Assembly: GCA_018296165.2 (NCBI GenBank)
Contig: JACKQL020000080.1
Span: 155,486-219,485 of the forward strand
From: Termitomyces sp. T153
Taxonomy: Eukaryota; Basidiomycota; Agaricomycetes; Agaricales; Lyophyllaceae
Length of the DNA stretch: 64,000 nt
Direction: 5' to 3'
In this document: positions 22,701 to 33,124 of the stretch, one piece after another
Numbering within the stretch: the stretch's first letter is position 1
Layout: each line of letters begins with the position of its first letter
Notes under the pieces: generated by a model
Database searches by the model: none
What the model saw: only the letters and a program-made list of their open reading frames with translations
Told to the model about the DNA's origin: nothing
Made by a program: the position numbers and the translations under genes

Positions 22701-23951
22701 CATCAGCAAACTCATGATACTCCGGGGGAACTACTTCAGATAGGATCTGTTCCTCCGTCTTGTTTTCTGGCGTGGTAGTCCCTGCGCGGAGGTATTCCTC
22801 GGGTAGGGCTGGCGTGACTTGCAACTGGAAGGCGGGGGTACCTTCTCGTAGGAGGCGCGCGAAGGGGACGGCGCCAATGATTTTAATGTCGAGGTTTCCA
22901 GAGTCGACGGGGTTGGGTACCATAGGTGTAGCAGTCGGGTCCGGGGTGATGTCGAGATCAGGGATAGACTGGAAGCGGAGGTGGATGGCGGCCGCTAAGC
23001 TTGCTTCGGGGCCGGGGAATTGCATGGTGAGGTTCTTCCAGTTGATGTTGGGATTGACGTCTCGCAGCCACGGGAGTCCGAGCACAATCGGGGTCGACGG
23101 GGGTAGTTGGGTAACAAGGAGTCAGGCCTGGAACTGCAGGTCATTATTGAGGGTGAGGGTGTTGTTGTGGTACTGCGTGATTCTTGTCGTGGCGGGGCTC
23201 CCGTCGAAGAGTTGGAGCTCAAGGGGTTTGTCAAGGTCGTTGCGTCGGAGGTCGAGTTGGTTGCTGATGAAGACACTGGAGGCGCCGCTGTCTACGAGGG
23301 CGGGAAGTACCTTGAGCGAGCCGCCAAGTCGGACATAGATGACGAACGATCGTGCAGACCTAGAGCGAAGTTGCGGCGGGGTCCGGGGTTGGTTGATCGT
23401 GGTCTCGGAGTTCTCGGAGGGGGGTGAGACATTGAAGGGTACCAGTCCGGAGTCAGTGGGGTTGTCCCGGTCGAGGCATAGGGTGAGACTGGGCCAATCG
23501 ACGCGGGGATTGGTGGAGCGGAGCCATGAGAACCCTAAGACGATGGGGGCAGAGGGGTGTAATTTTGTGACGAGTAGTTGGAGTTCTTGCTGTTGTCCGT
23601 CGGCAAAGGTCAGGGTCGTTTCTAGGCAATGAGTGATGTCTCCCGCTGGGGTAGAGTCTCCGTCAAAGAGTTTGAGGGGGATCGGGGCGGGGAGGCGGCG
23701 GAGGGGTTGTGGGGCAAGCGCTGCCAGGGATTCATCAACAAAGTTATTGGTGGCGCCGCTGTCGACTAGTGTGGGGACGGGTTTGTCAGTGAAGGGGAGA
23801 GTGGTGCGGAGGAGGAGGTTTGTGGAGGAGTGGGAGGGGAGGTGTGCTGGGGGGTTATCCGGGGCGAGTATCATTGTGCGGAGGAGTGTGGCTGGGGCAG
23901 AGAAGACGTTGGGATATGGTCCACGGTCTAGTGCGTCTTCTAGACCTAAAC
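19795..23951 (-). pseudogene. Element 1 Pol: two proteases, RT, RNase H, integrase, chromodomain
   Basis: One frame runs from the gag overlap to the stop at 19795-19797 with only three TGA codons (23122, 21304, 20962). Protease 1 has 'L-V-D-S-G-A-T' and 'I-V-L-G-F-S-W-L'. Protease 2 has 'L-V-D-S-G-A-S' and 'I-V-L-G-L-P-W-L'. RT motifs are 'L-C-V-D-Y-R-G-L-N', 'K-I-D-L-R-S-G-Y' and intact 'Y-L-D-D-I-L'. RNase H has 'L-E-C-D-A-S-D-Y' and 'Y-D-K-E-L-L'. Integrase has a zinc-binding end, then Asp in 'M-D-H-I-V-K-L', Asp in 'V-S-D-C-G-P-L' and Glu in 'N-Q-T-L-E-Q-Y'. A chromodomain ('Y-E-V-D-E-I-L', 'Y-L-V-R-W-K-G-Y', 'N-M-W-E-P') closes the protein, a module known to steer integration to marked chromatin. 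Confidence 0.92.
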
Positions 23952-26454
23952 TGCCAACTCATTTTCCGTGAACTGGTAGTTACAGTCTTCTCCGTCGATC
24001 ATCCACATGGCGCATCCCATCACCTGTTGTTTAGGGCAACTGCGAATAAAGTGTCCCTGCTCACCACATAGAATGCATGCGCCCTCCTTCCATCGTTTCT
24101 CCTGCATCTCCTCCAGCATGTTGATCCACTGGCTGTCCTGGATTCTGTTTGTGCATAGGGCTTCCTGATCATTGGCGGGGTCTGGGATGTCGTCGCAATT
24201 GTTGGGGTTGGTATCCAGGGGTACTGGGGTGTCATGGAGGTCGGCAGCATTGAGCTGGGCGGGTGGGCGCTGCCCCGGGGGTCAGTTGGTGTTGGGGACT
24301 CCTCAGCCTGGAGGGAAGCGGGGTGCAGGGTTAGCAGGGTTAGCGGGGATTGAGGATCGGATGCCATTGGTTGCTCCTGCCTGCCAGTTGGTGTTACCGG
24401 AGGTGTTCCAAGAGGTCCGGGGCGCCGTGTTTTCGCTGCGGTCTTCCCAGTAACGTTGGTTGACCTGGGTAACGAGTGCCTTGTACCCATTGTAGGTGGT
24501 TTGTTTGGGCGCAAGGCGAAGGATGTCCTTGATCCATTGGGGTAGGGCACGACGGAGGGCAAACCGGAGGGCGTTGTAATTCCAGCCGGTCTCGTAGGCC
24601 TCTTGTTTGAATTGTACAATGAAGGTCATGAAGCGTTTGTTGTTGCGCATTCGGAGGTTGAAGAGATTTTCCTCTGCCTCTGCTACAGTGTCAAAGACGC
24701 CAAACTTACTCGAGAACTCTTGGGTGAAAGCGAGCCAATTGGAGAGTACGGGATTGTTTGGGTCGAACCGGAGTAGCGCGGTGTAGTGGTCGAAGGCGAT
24801 GCCCTGTAAGTATGATGCGGCAAAGGCTACTCGTGAGCTCTCAAGCTGAAAAGTGATGGGCTTAGCTTGAAACATAGTTAAACACTGGGTCAGGAAGATT
24901 CACCACTTCTGAGGGTCGCGGCCAGTGAAGGGTTCGGGCTTCTGGATGTCGAGCTTACCCTCCCAGGCCAGTGCGTCATGGGTATCATCCTGTGAATTTT
25001 GAGTTCGAGGTGGGGGTCCAGCATTGTAGTAGTAGTAGTAGTGATTTCCATTTCCGCACTGGGGGGGAAAGTTGTCCATCGCTGGGCCCCATCCTCCCGG
25101 GGGTCCGCCATTGGGTGGTCCTCCACCGGGGTTTTGACCCACACTACCCAGGGCGGGTCCTGGGGCCCATCAAGGAGGAGGGGGTCCTCCGGGGTTCAGG
25201 GGTGCAAAATAGTTGGCGTCGGTGGGGGGATTAAGCATCGGGGTGGGCGGGGGACGAGCGGGGTTGGCAGAAAAAGGGGGTTGGGGCGCCCCAGGGCCCA
25301 TGGGCTGTCGCGGGGGAACTGGGGCGTTGGGATGGGGCGGGGGGGCATTGCTATGAGGGGCGCGGAGATCAAAGTGGGGGGGTCGGTCTCGTTGGGGCCC
25401 GTTGCATGGGGAGTGTTCGTTGGCGGGGTTGCCCGGCTCATTGATATAGGAGAGGGTCCTGTTGTCATTGTCGACGCGTAGGGGCGGTCGTTGGGAACGG
25501 AGTTCAGGGGCGGCAGGTTGATCCCAGGTTTGGAAGGCGCTGAGCACGGAGCTGGCCCAGGGCCGGGCGGAGAGAGCCAAGGTGTGGGCAGTGGGTTGGT
25601 CGAACAACCCCCCCGCGGGGTTGAGGTTCCTCAAGATGCTGGAGGCCACATTGAGTTCTTCCTGCTGGTGGGGAACGGAGGATGGGGCTTTGTTTTGTGT
25701 CCCAACAGGTTCCTCGCATTGCACGTGGAAGGAGCGAGCAGGATCCAGAGGGTCTTCGAAGGAGCGGAGGTTCGGGCTAGTGTGGATTTCTTCGACCAAG
25801 GTGCGGAGCTCATTCCGTAAGTTGTCGTCGATGCCCAGGGTGCTTTGCGTATTCTCCAGGAGGTTCCCTTGCAGGTAGCGTTTGTGGAAGTCGAGGAGTC
25901 GATCCGCCCAGACCTCTGGAGTTGCGGAGGCGTCGGGGTAGCCTAGGTTGGTGAGGAGGGTGCAGGTACGCCTTGCAAATTCTGCGGGGGACAGGCGGAG
26001 GAAGCGGAGGACTTTGTTGCATTGCTGGGCGTAGGCTTTGATCCTTTGCTGCCTAGGAGAAGGAGGGGTTTGAGCGGCGAATGGTGGGCGGGGGGGGAAT
26101 AGTTATCCATGGCCTCTGGAGGGACTGGGGCTGCAGAGGGGATTGGGTACGCATAGTAATGGGCAGGGGGGAGGTAGGTGGGTTGGGGGGGGCTGTGGAG
26201 TATCCTCCGGGGTTGATACGGGGGTTGTTGCCATCGGTGTGGAATGCAGGAGGGCGGCGCCAGCCCGGGGGTATTCCCTGGCTGATGGAGGGGGCGTAGA
26301 ATGCCTGGTTGGGGTCAGGGGTCCAATGACGGGGCACGTATTGGTCTGCAAAGGGACCCGGGTAGAATGGGGCATAGGAATTTTCCAGTATGGGCCGGCC
26401 GTAGGCGTCGGTTGGGTAACCGACGGGGTTGTATGCGGGGTTAAACACAGACAT
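23946..26454 (-). pseudogene. Element 1 Gag
   Basis: The ATG at 26454 lies only 19 nt after the PBS. The N-terminal 90 residues are Pro/Tyr/Asn-rich and disordered-looking. A one-base deletion near 26185 shifts the frame, and the remainder shares one frame down to a TAG at 23946-23948. Pro/Gly-rich low complexity (25400-25000, with a run of Tyr codons near 25030) precedes the capsid-like gag core at about 24960-24300 and a CCHC knuckle (C-I-L-C-G-E-Q-G-H-F-I-x-x-C) at about 24077-24036. Extra stops occur at 25167 and 24303. The final TAG is shared with element 2 and looks genuine. Confidence 0.85.
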
Positions 26455-26473
26455 CAAGAACGGGGTAAGGGGG

Positions 26474-26486
26474 AGTCTTGATATTA
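26474..26486 (-). promoter_or_regulatory. Primer-binding site of element 1 (self-priming type)
   Basis: Directly after the 5' LTR, TAATATCAAGACT is the exact 13-nt reverse complement of AGTCTTGATATTA in the same LTR (- strand, from 27050). That word starts 32 bp after the TATA box. In Tf1-type elements the first bases of the mRNA fold back onto such a site to prime cDNA synthesis. Confidence 0.85.
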
Positions 26487-27470
26487 TGTCAGGTTCCGCT
26501 GACGACGGGGGCTCAGTACACTGGCGAGTCCTTACTAGGCGGACGCGATGTCCTGCGCTTATAACCAGGCATCCGGAGTTGGAGCAGAGGTGGGGAAAGC
26601 TTGCGAGGGGGTCCCTAGGGAGAGCGGCCCGAGCAAGTCCTGAGTGATTCAGAGGGGTCTAAGACCAAAGGTACTGGTCGTTGACCCAGGGCGGGTGTCA
26701 GGGCTAGTTAGTGGGCACACAAATAGATTGCGGGGTAGGCGGAGGCTTCTCGGTTGATGGGGGCGGGGTCGGAGCTGGACAGGGGGTTACCAGGGCTGGA
26801 TGGGTTCTGGGGCCGAGCAGGTAGCGAGGTTCGGAGTTGTCATTAAGAATGTTCAGGTCGTGGCGCGTGCGCGGAGTTCGTACTGACATAGGGAGCAAGG
26901 GAACTTCAGAGGAACAAAGGAAATATGTACAGTTGAGACGAGACGGAGATGAGACAAGACTGAGAAAAGATAGATTCGAAACCTAAAAACAGAAATAGAG
27001 ACGAGACGAGAGACGAAACATAGGAAACCGGTAAATGTAATATCAAGACTAAAGTTTGAGGAGTTATTCTATGACTTATATACCGACTACTGGGTACCTC
27101 CGAGGGCGGCGGATATGATGGCGGGGGTCAATGGAGCTGTGCGGAGTCGACGGGTGTCGGGTACAATCCAAGGTCAGGCCGTGGCGGTATTCTGATGGGA
27201 TCAGTTGGGGGCGCGGCCACTCCGGGGATGTCGTGACACTCCAGGACGGGTCGGGTAAACTAGGGTAGGGGGTCGGGGACGTATGACGTGGCCAGGAACG
27301 GTGGGGGAAGGTTTCAGGGGGGTGTTGATGGCTATGGAGAGGGAGTTGCCATCGGGGTTTGCCGGAGAAGCATCGGAGTTATCCAGTGTGGGCGGGGTTC
27401 AGGGGAGTTAGACAGGAAATCGGGAGGGGTTGGGAGCAGTGTCTAGGGAGCTAGGAAGCGGGTCGTGACA
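26487..27470 (-). repeat. Element 1 5' LTR (984 bp)
   Basis: Bounded by TGTCAGG at 26487 and GTGACA at 27470 on the + strand. It contains the TATA box and start-site word and abuts the PBS at 26486. It lacks about 14 bp near 27390 and has an extra ctaggaag at 27451 compared with the 3' LTR. Confidence 0.93.
27039..27082 (-). promoter_or_regulatory. Element 1 LTR core promoter
   Basis: On the - strand TATATAAG (27082-27075) is followed, 32 bp after its first T, by AGTCTTGATATTA from 27050. This is the predicted transcription start and the self-primer. Confidence 0.75.
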
Positions 27471-27766
27471 GAGTTCTCCTGAACAGTGCCTCTGTGGCAC
27501 TGGTGTCAATCCAAGATGGGTTGACACAGATGTCTGTGGATCACCCTCCGGAGCTTCAGCAGGAGATGGCAAGGATGGGGAGGTTGCTGGTGGGGCATTG
27601 GTGGTGCAATGCGGTGGCCCCAGGGTTGTGGTGGGAGGTGGCAGTGGATGCGGGGGAGGCCTTGCTGGGGTTGGTGGAGGTTCTAGTGGTGGTGCGGGCC
27701 CAAATGGAGATTGATTTGGGGATTGGGGAGGAAGGGAGGGGGTTTCCCAAGGGGGGGAGGGGTTGA
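27471..27766 (+). pseudogene. C-terminal domain of an antisense accessory gene (element 3)
   Basis: The frame gives 'L-L-N-S-A-S-V-A-L-V-S-I-Q-D-G-L', matching 'L-L-N-G-A-S-A-A-L-G-S-I-H-D-G-L' at 19276 of element 1, and stays similar for about 95 residues ('M-G-R-L-L-V-G-H', 'W-W-E-V-A'). It is a third copy of this domain, open to its stop. It begins exactly at the LTR end of element 1, so its upstream part has been removed. Confidence 0.75.
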
Positions 27767-27856
27767 GGGAGCAGTCGGACTCTGTCCTCTTGTTGCTCTG
27801 TGCCCCATTGCCTACCCCCTTTTTGTTGTATTATATCATTGTTAATGCAATTTTGG

Positions 27857-28933
27857 TCAATGCTCCTGGGCACATGTGGTGAGCTTTAGTTTGTGTGAGG
27901 GTAAGTAAAAACATGCAGGAGTGCAGGTGGGAGTTGAATCCCTAGTAAGTTTAGAGGTGGGGGTTAAGCCCATTGTTTGCCATCTGTGTTGGCTAGTCCT
28001 GGGGTCATTGCAGGACTTGGCAGAGTATTGTGGGAGGGAGTTCCAAGGCACAATGGGGTGTTGGGAGTCTTCCTGCAGGGTTCCATTGCATTTTAGAGCA
28101 TTGATGGCAGCATTGTTAGGCTTGGCCCTTAGAGTTTTGGACTGAAGTTGTAGCAGTTGTCCTCTGTCTGCAGCAGGGTCAAGCATTGTGCTGGTTAGGG
28201 GGGGCAGACCTCCAAATCTTTAGAGTGTGCTTGATAGTGGCTGGCAGTTTTGTTTTTTCTGTTGGTGTGGCTTGCAGATAGGCAGAGGCCTTCTGGTGGT
28301 TTGACCCTTATACTGACATGGGTGGCAGAGGTGGCGGAGGTCCTTCTTGAAGACAGTGGAGGTAGTGGAGTGATGACCCTTATACTGACACAGCTAATGG
28401 GGATGGTAGAGGTCTCTTTGGATGGTGGCGGGGGTGGCAGGGTGAAGTTTGTCCTTGGAGGCAAGGCCAGTCAGAGGCAGAAGTCCTTGGTGGCATAGAG
28501 GCATGGTTCTGGTGTGAGGTGGTCCTTATAATAGTTTGTCGGGGGACTGTTCCATAGGCCAGCTATGCTGTGAGTTGGATTAGTGTGAGTGTGGAGGTAC
28601 TCCCTTAGGGTAGGTGTTGCCATCCTTTAGTTGTTGGTGTCTGGGCTTTGTGTTTTAGTGGGTTTGCACATGGTGGGGGTTTGTCAAGCTCCAGAGTATT
28701 GTATTTCATCAGAGGTGTACTGGGTTTGGGCCTTGCTGCACTCCAGAGTGTTGGCTCTGGTCAAAGTTGTGCTCCAGAATATTGTGTTTAGGGATGAGTG
28801 TGCTCAGGTGGTGTTTTGGTGTGCTCCAGAGTGTTGTTGATGAGGGGGCAGGGTTTGGGCTGGCCAGTCTCAATGAGTTTCTTCTGGTCTGGAGTTGAGG
28901 TTTGTGAGTTCTAGGCCATTTATGCAACCTTGC
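27857..28933 (-). pseudogene. Element 3 integrase/chromodomain end, decayed
   Basis: The + strand words around 27905-28040 (aaaacatgcaggag, gggagttgaatccct, gccatctgtgttgg) align with 19710-19800 of element 1, which holds the post-integrase region and chromodomain end. Beyond 28050 the similarity is patchy. No frame longer than about 100 codons is convincing. Confidence 0.55.
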
Positions 28934-29482
28934 TGTCAGGTTCCGCTGACCCCGGGGGCTCAGCTGCACTGGGCGAGTCCTTACTAGGCGGGCGTGATCC
29001 CCTTGCACTGGTAACCGAACACTTGAAGACATTCCGGGCCCTGGTGGCTTGTGCGGATAGTTGGGGGGATGTGATCCAGACAGATCCGGGGAGGTCCAGA
29101 GAAGTCGAATTGTGAGGAAACAAGACGGTCTTGGCGGGGTTCAGGCAGAAGGCCGTACGGGAGATTCATGGAAGCAAAGGAATAGGCGGCTGTGTGATCA
29201 ATGGGAACGGAGCCGGGGTTTGATGGGAGATCATTTGGGGCTGATGGAGTCCGGGACCGAGCAAAGAGCGAGGTTCGGACCTGGTAAAGGAGTGTCGGGG
29301 TTCGTAATCGTAATCGCGGAGTTCGTGAGGTCGTTAAGGTTGATGAAGACTTGGGCACAATGGTCGGACAGAGTCACCGAGACAGCGTCAGACAAAGTGG
29401 GATGGGGTTGATATGGGACAAGAGTAGATTCGAATAGAGATACAAAACAATAACGAGGACGATAACAAAATGGAGACAAGAC

Positions 29483-29540
29483 AAGACCGGGAGACTGAGA
29501 TAAGACCGGGAGACTGAGATAAGACCGGGAGACTGAGATA
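29483..29540 (+). repeat. 19-bp tandem repeat, three copies, in the LTR
   Basis: The unit aagaccgggagactgagat occurs at 29483, 29502 and 29521. The type 2 LTRs near 63325 and 33690 have two or one copies, so the number varies between copies. Confidence 0.85.
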
Positions 29541-29944
29541 AGGGAATGAGACACGAGACACGAGAAGGAAACAATCAGACCATAGGTAACGTTTAGCAAT
29601 ATCAAGACTAGGGTATGAAGAGTTACTCGATGACTTATATACTGACTACCGGAGGACTTTGGGGTACGTCGGCTGTGGCGGCGGGGCTTGGCAGAGCTCG
29701 ATGGAGGGGGCGGGTGTCGGTTGTGATTGAGGATCGTGCCGCACTGATACGTTGATGGGATCATTGGAGAACGTGGGTTGCTCCGAGGTTGTCGTGATAC
29801 TCCGAAATAGGTCAGAGGAACCAGGGTGTTGAGTTGATGATGGGTGGCGAAGATCGGGAACAGCGGGGGTGGTTCTTGGGGTTCAGGAGGCCCAGGGTAA
29901 GTGTCAGTGGCTGCGGGGCAGGCACCAAAGTTGGCCAGGGGGCC

Positions 29945-30041
29945 GTCGGAGTTAGCCGGGGAGGCGTCGGAGTTAGCCGGGGAGGCGTCGGAGTTAGCCG
30001 GGGAGGCGTCGGAGTTAGCCGGGGAGGCGTCGGAGTTAGCC
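29945..30041 (+). repeat. 21-bp tandem repeat, five units, in the LTR
   Basis: The unit gtcggagttagccggggaggc repeats at 29945, 29966, 29987, 30008 and 30029 (last one partial). Related type 2 LTRs carry about three units (63769-63820) and two units (34128-34165). This marks a variable-number repeat in the upstream part of the LTR. Confidence 0.92.
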
Positions 30042-30155
30042 AAAGTAGGCGCGGGGCATGGGCGGAAGTTCGGCGGAGCGTTGGGGGTCCCTTTGGGGGT
30101 TCGGGGGGTTGATGGACGATGTGTGGGGTTTCGGGGAACGGGTCGTGACACTTGC

Positions 30156-33111
30156 TCTCCATTCCTGGCCAAGGGTGAGTCCAGAGACAGTTAGAGAAGT
30201 CTTACATAGTTCTGTCATTCTCTAGAACTTGAGGTGCTGCCTGGGTTGAATTGGTGGAGGCCTCTTTTTGGTGGAGGCAGTGCAGGGTTTGGTTGGTGAC
30301 TGTCTTGTCCTAGCAGAGGTGCTCCAGGGCAAGGGGGAGTTTGGGGGCTGTCGTCCCATGGGTTATTCCTCTTGGAGTAGGTGGTTCTTTTGGTGGAGCT
30401 GTGTTGGGGGACCATATTGAGGGCCTAAGGGTTACTGGTTTGTTGGTGGAGTGCGCAGGGCCAGTGGTATGAAGGCGGTGTGGGGGTTGGTGGTCTTTTG
30501 TCCCTTCCCAGGGTGGAGCCAGTAATGGGGTGGTGTGAGGGTTGGTGGAGTGTTGGCCTTGCTGGCGGAGCTCTTTTATGCTTGGTGGGTCGGGGCAGGG
30601 TTAGTTTGGGGTGAGCCTAGGGCCTCAGGTGGTGGTTTTTGTCCTTTTCCAGGGCAGAGCTGGCAGCAGAGGCGGTGGGGGGTCAGCAAAGTGTTGACTT
30701 CACTGGTGGAGCTCTCTTGGTTTTGGTGGGATGGGGCAGGATTGGTCTGCATGGGTTCAGGGTGTTGTTTCTTTCTCCCAGAGTGGGAGTTAGCAGTGTG
30801 GGGTTGCAGGGTGAGGGTAGCCCGATGGGTGGTTTGTTGATAGAGTTGATTCTGGAGGTGATGCGGGGGGAAAAGAGAATCCAGGGAGCATTTGATCAGT
30901 CCGTTGTTTCCATTGTAAGAATCAGGGGTCCAGAGACAAATGTGGGGATTGGGGTTGGTTCTTAACTTGTTAGTGGGGCTGTGTCAGAGGCAACGCAAGT
31001 TGAAGGGGAGGCTCCAGAGTTGGGTTTTCCTCTTTGTTCAGTCAGCATGACAAGCAGATGTTCAACAGACATTACCACTGAGTAGCAGAGTCATTGCATA
31101 TGGTGGTGGCTCTCAGAGTCATGTTTGGATGTGGGGAGCGGGTCTGGCTGCCTTCCAAGGCTTTGGTGATTCTAGCCATTGTCCCTTTGTGCAAAGTCTT
31201 TTACTACATTGGGGGAGATGGTTGTTCATGATCATTGGAGGCTGGCAGGAAGTTGGTTGCAAGGGGACATTGATCTGGGACTTCAAGGGGGTTCATGGCA
31301 GGGTTAGGGTAGTCTTTCCTTTGTGCTCTGGAGCAGTCCAGAGGTCACTATGAATGGGGGCAGGGTAGGTCTTGGCACTGTGGGGTGATCAACTAAGTTT
31401 CTGATCAGGGAAAAGGTGCTGCTTCTTTAGAGGGCATCATTGGTTCCTTGATCATTGGGGGGGAGTTGGAGGGGCTGCCTCATCATTCTGGGTGTCTGGA
31501 TCAATCTCTGTTGGCATGGTTAGATTTTGCTAGGGGTGTTGCGGAATTTGGGGAGAAACTACTTGAGGGGTCCCAGAGTTTATTCTCTTGTTGGGGAAGC
31601 ATTTTGTCACGGCAGGGGAGCGGTATAGTGGTGGGTCTGGGGCTCCATGGGTGGGTTGCAGTGTGTGATGCCCTTGCTGGTGGGGTGGCACTTTCTTCAA
31701 TGTCAAGTTGTTGTTGGGGGGTTGTGGCATCCTTCCAATGTCGATTTGGGATGGGTAGCAACAGGGGAAAAACTAATCACTTCTTATGGGAGGCATCAGC
31801 AATTTTAGGGCACTCTGGAGAAACTACTTCATATGGGGTTTGTTTCTGGGTACTCCAGTAGTGTGGTCCCAGTTTGATAGATGTCTCCTGGTGTACAGGT
31901 GGGGTTTTGTGGAGTTGTTATCTGGCAATTTGTGATTGCAGGGTGGGTGCTGCAGGGCATCATCATTTTGGTTGGCATTGTAGGTCCCCTGGGTTGGATG
32001 TTGGAGTCAGGGCGGGGGCCCCAGAGTTGCATTGCCAGAGTCCAGAGTTGCGTGGGGGGCTTCAGAGTGGCTCAGAGGGGTTGGTCGGGGTGGCCTTGAC
32101 CTGGCACAGCATTATTTGAGCCATCAAGCTCACTTGAGTTGCTTAGCAGGCAAGCCCTCCAGGAACATCGGAGCATATGTTCTTTATTGTTGGGGGTTTT
32201 TGGAGCTTGAGAGGGTTGATTGATGGTTTTGGGGATGATGGTGGGGCTTCCCCCTCCCTTATATAAACATGTCAGTGAGTTCAGAGTACTCCAGAAAACT
32301 ACTTCACATGGGATCCTCTTTTCCCTATAGTTCATTCTGACAAGGCGATTCTGATGCTGGGGTTGGGTGTAGTGTTGGTCTCAAGATCTTGCTCTGTTGT
32401 TGGTGGGATTACTGGCTTGAGCTTGATTTTAATAATGGTGGAGCTAGTGTGGGAGGGCAGAATTTCTTGGGGGTGGGTGCGGGTAAGAGTTGGATGGTCT
32501 GCTGGTGCAGTAGCAGGGTTCTGCTATCAGGTTACAATGCTGTTGGGGACTCGCTGGGTTCATCCTGATGGCTTGTGGAGTTGCTTGTGGGTTGGTGGAT
32601 CCAAAGGCAGGCTTCAGGGAAGCACATTCTCAGTGATCTTGTCATTATTCTGGCAGGGTTGGCGATCTTCTTCACACAATGGGTGATTTTTTGCAGCAGG
32701 TTTGTGTTATTGTTGTTAGAGGGGTGGGGGTGCAGTGCTGGAGAAGTTTGTTGATCATTGGGCCGAATTATTGCCGGGGTTTAGCATGCTGCTTTTGGTG
32801 ATGTCGGGGTCAACCTTTGCAGGGAAGCAGAGCTGGCAGAGAGGGTGGGGGAAGGGTGGGAGGTGGTCTGCAGGAGTGGTGTAGGGTTGGGCATGGGTGG
32901 GGAGGGTGTCCATGGAGAGAGCCATTGTATGGGTGTAACCGGAGCAGAAGAGACGTTTGGTGTCAGGTCCGTGACTCAATGTGCCTTGGCAAATTGGGCA
33001 GGGCTGTATGAATCATAAGGGTTTCCAGGCACAGGTCAACCATAGACATTGAAAGTGTTTGGCAAACATGTGTGTGGAGCTAGCACAGACATTACAAATG
33101 GGGTAAGGTAT
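30156..33111 (-). pseudogene. Element 3 internal remnants (integrase N-terminus to gag end), decayed
   Basis: The sequence resumes after the solo LTR with cctggccaagggtgagtcc and tcttacatagttc, aligning with 20985-21040 of element 1 (integrase zinc region). A block at 32280-32340 aligns with the pre-RT region near 22710-22765. The rest is a G/T-rich + strand with no supported frame. No RT motif is readable. Confidence 0.55.
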
Positions 33112-33124
33112 AGTCTTGATATTA
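33112..33124 (-). promoter_or_regulatory. Primer-binding site of element 3 (self-priming type)
   Basis: AGTCTTGATATTA on the + strand, directly before TGTCAGG, is the same 13-nt PBS as in elements 1 and 2. It shows that the type 2 LTRs belong to the same self-priming family. Confidence 0.8.

Larger units (their letters stand above)
16665..27470 (-). mobile_element. Element 1: nearly complete Tf1/sushi-type chromovirus with antisense gene
   Basis: It is bounded by LTRs at 16665-17657 (3') and 26487-27470 (5'). On the - strand it has a self-priming type PBS, gag, and pol with two retropepsins, RT, RNase H, integrase and chromodomain. A + strand accessory gene fills the gap between integrase and 3' LTR. 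Pol has only three premature stops. The flanking pentamers (AGGAG at 16660-16664, GAGTT at 27471-27475) do not match, and the LTRs differ by transitions and small indels. It may be old or a recombinant between two copies. Confidence 0.93.
28934..30150 (-). repeat. Solo LTR (chromovirus type 2) with CTTGC target duplication
   Basis: It starts TGTCAGGTTCC at 28934 and ends GGTCGTGACA at 30150, flanked on both sides by CTTGC (28929-28933 and 30151-30155). It has the TATATAAG box, the AGTCTTGATATT word (- strand, near 29605) and two tandem repeats. It interrupts element 3. Confidence 0.93.

Noticed and set aside
22760..23427. + strand ORFs of 192 and 106 codons
   Set aside because: They are antisense to the tandem protease region of element 1 pol; no motif of their own, and stop-free only because of high GC.
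24971..26299. Gly-rich + strand ORFs over element 1 gag
   Set aside because: They mirror the Pro-rich - strand Gag; composition alone explains their length.
29945..30041. CRISPR-like array
   Set aside because: Units are contiguous 21-mers without spacers, inside an LTR of a fungal element.
29834..30194. Repetitive 92- to 97-codon ORFs with S-E-L-A-G-E-A type repeats
   Set aside because: They are translations of the 21-bp tandem repeat in the LTR; a multiple of three keeps any frame open.
31000..33100. G-rich + strand ORFs in element 3
   Set aside because: They lie in decayed sequence with a strong G/T bias, have no motifs, and oppose the direction of the element's genes.
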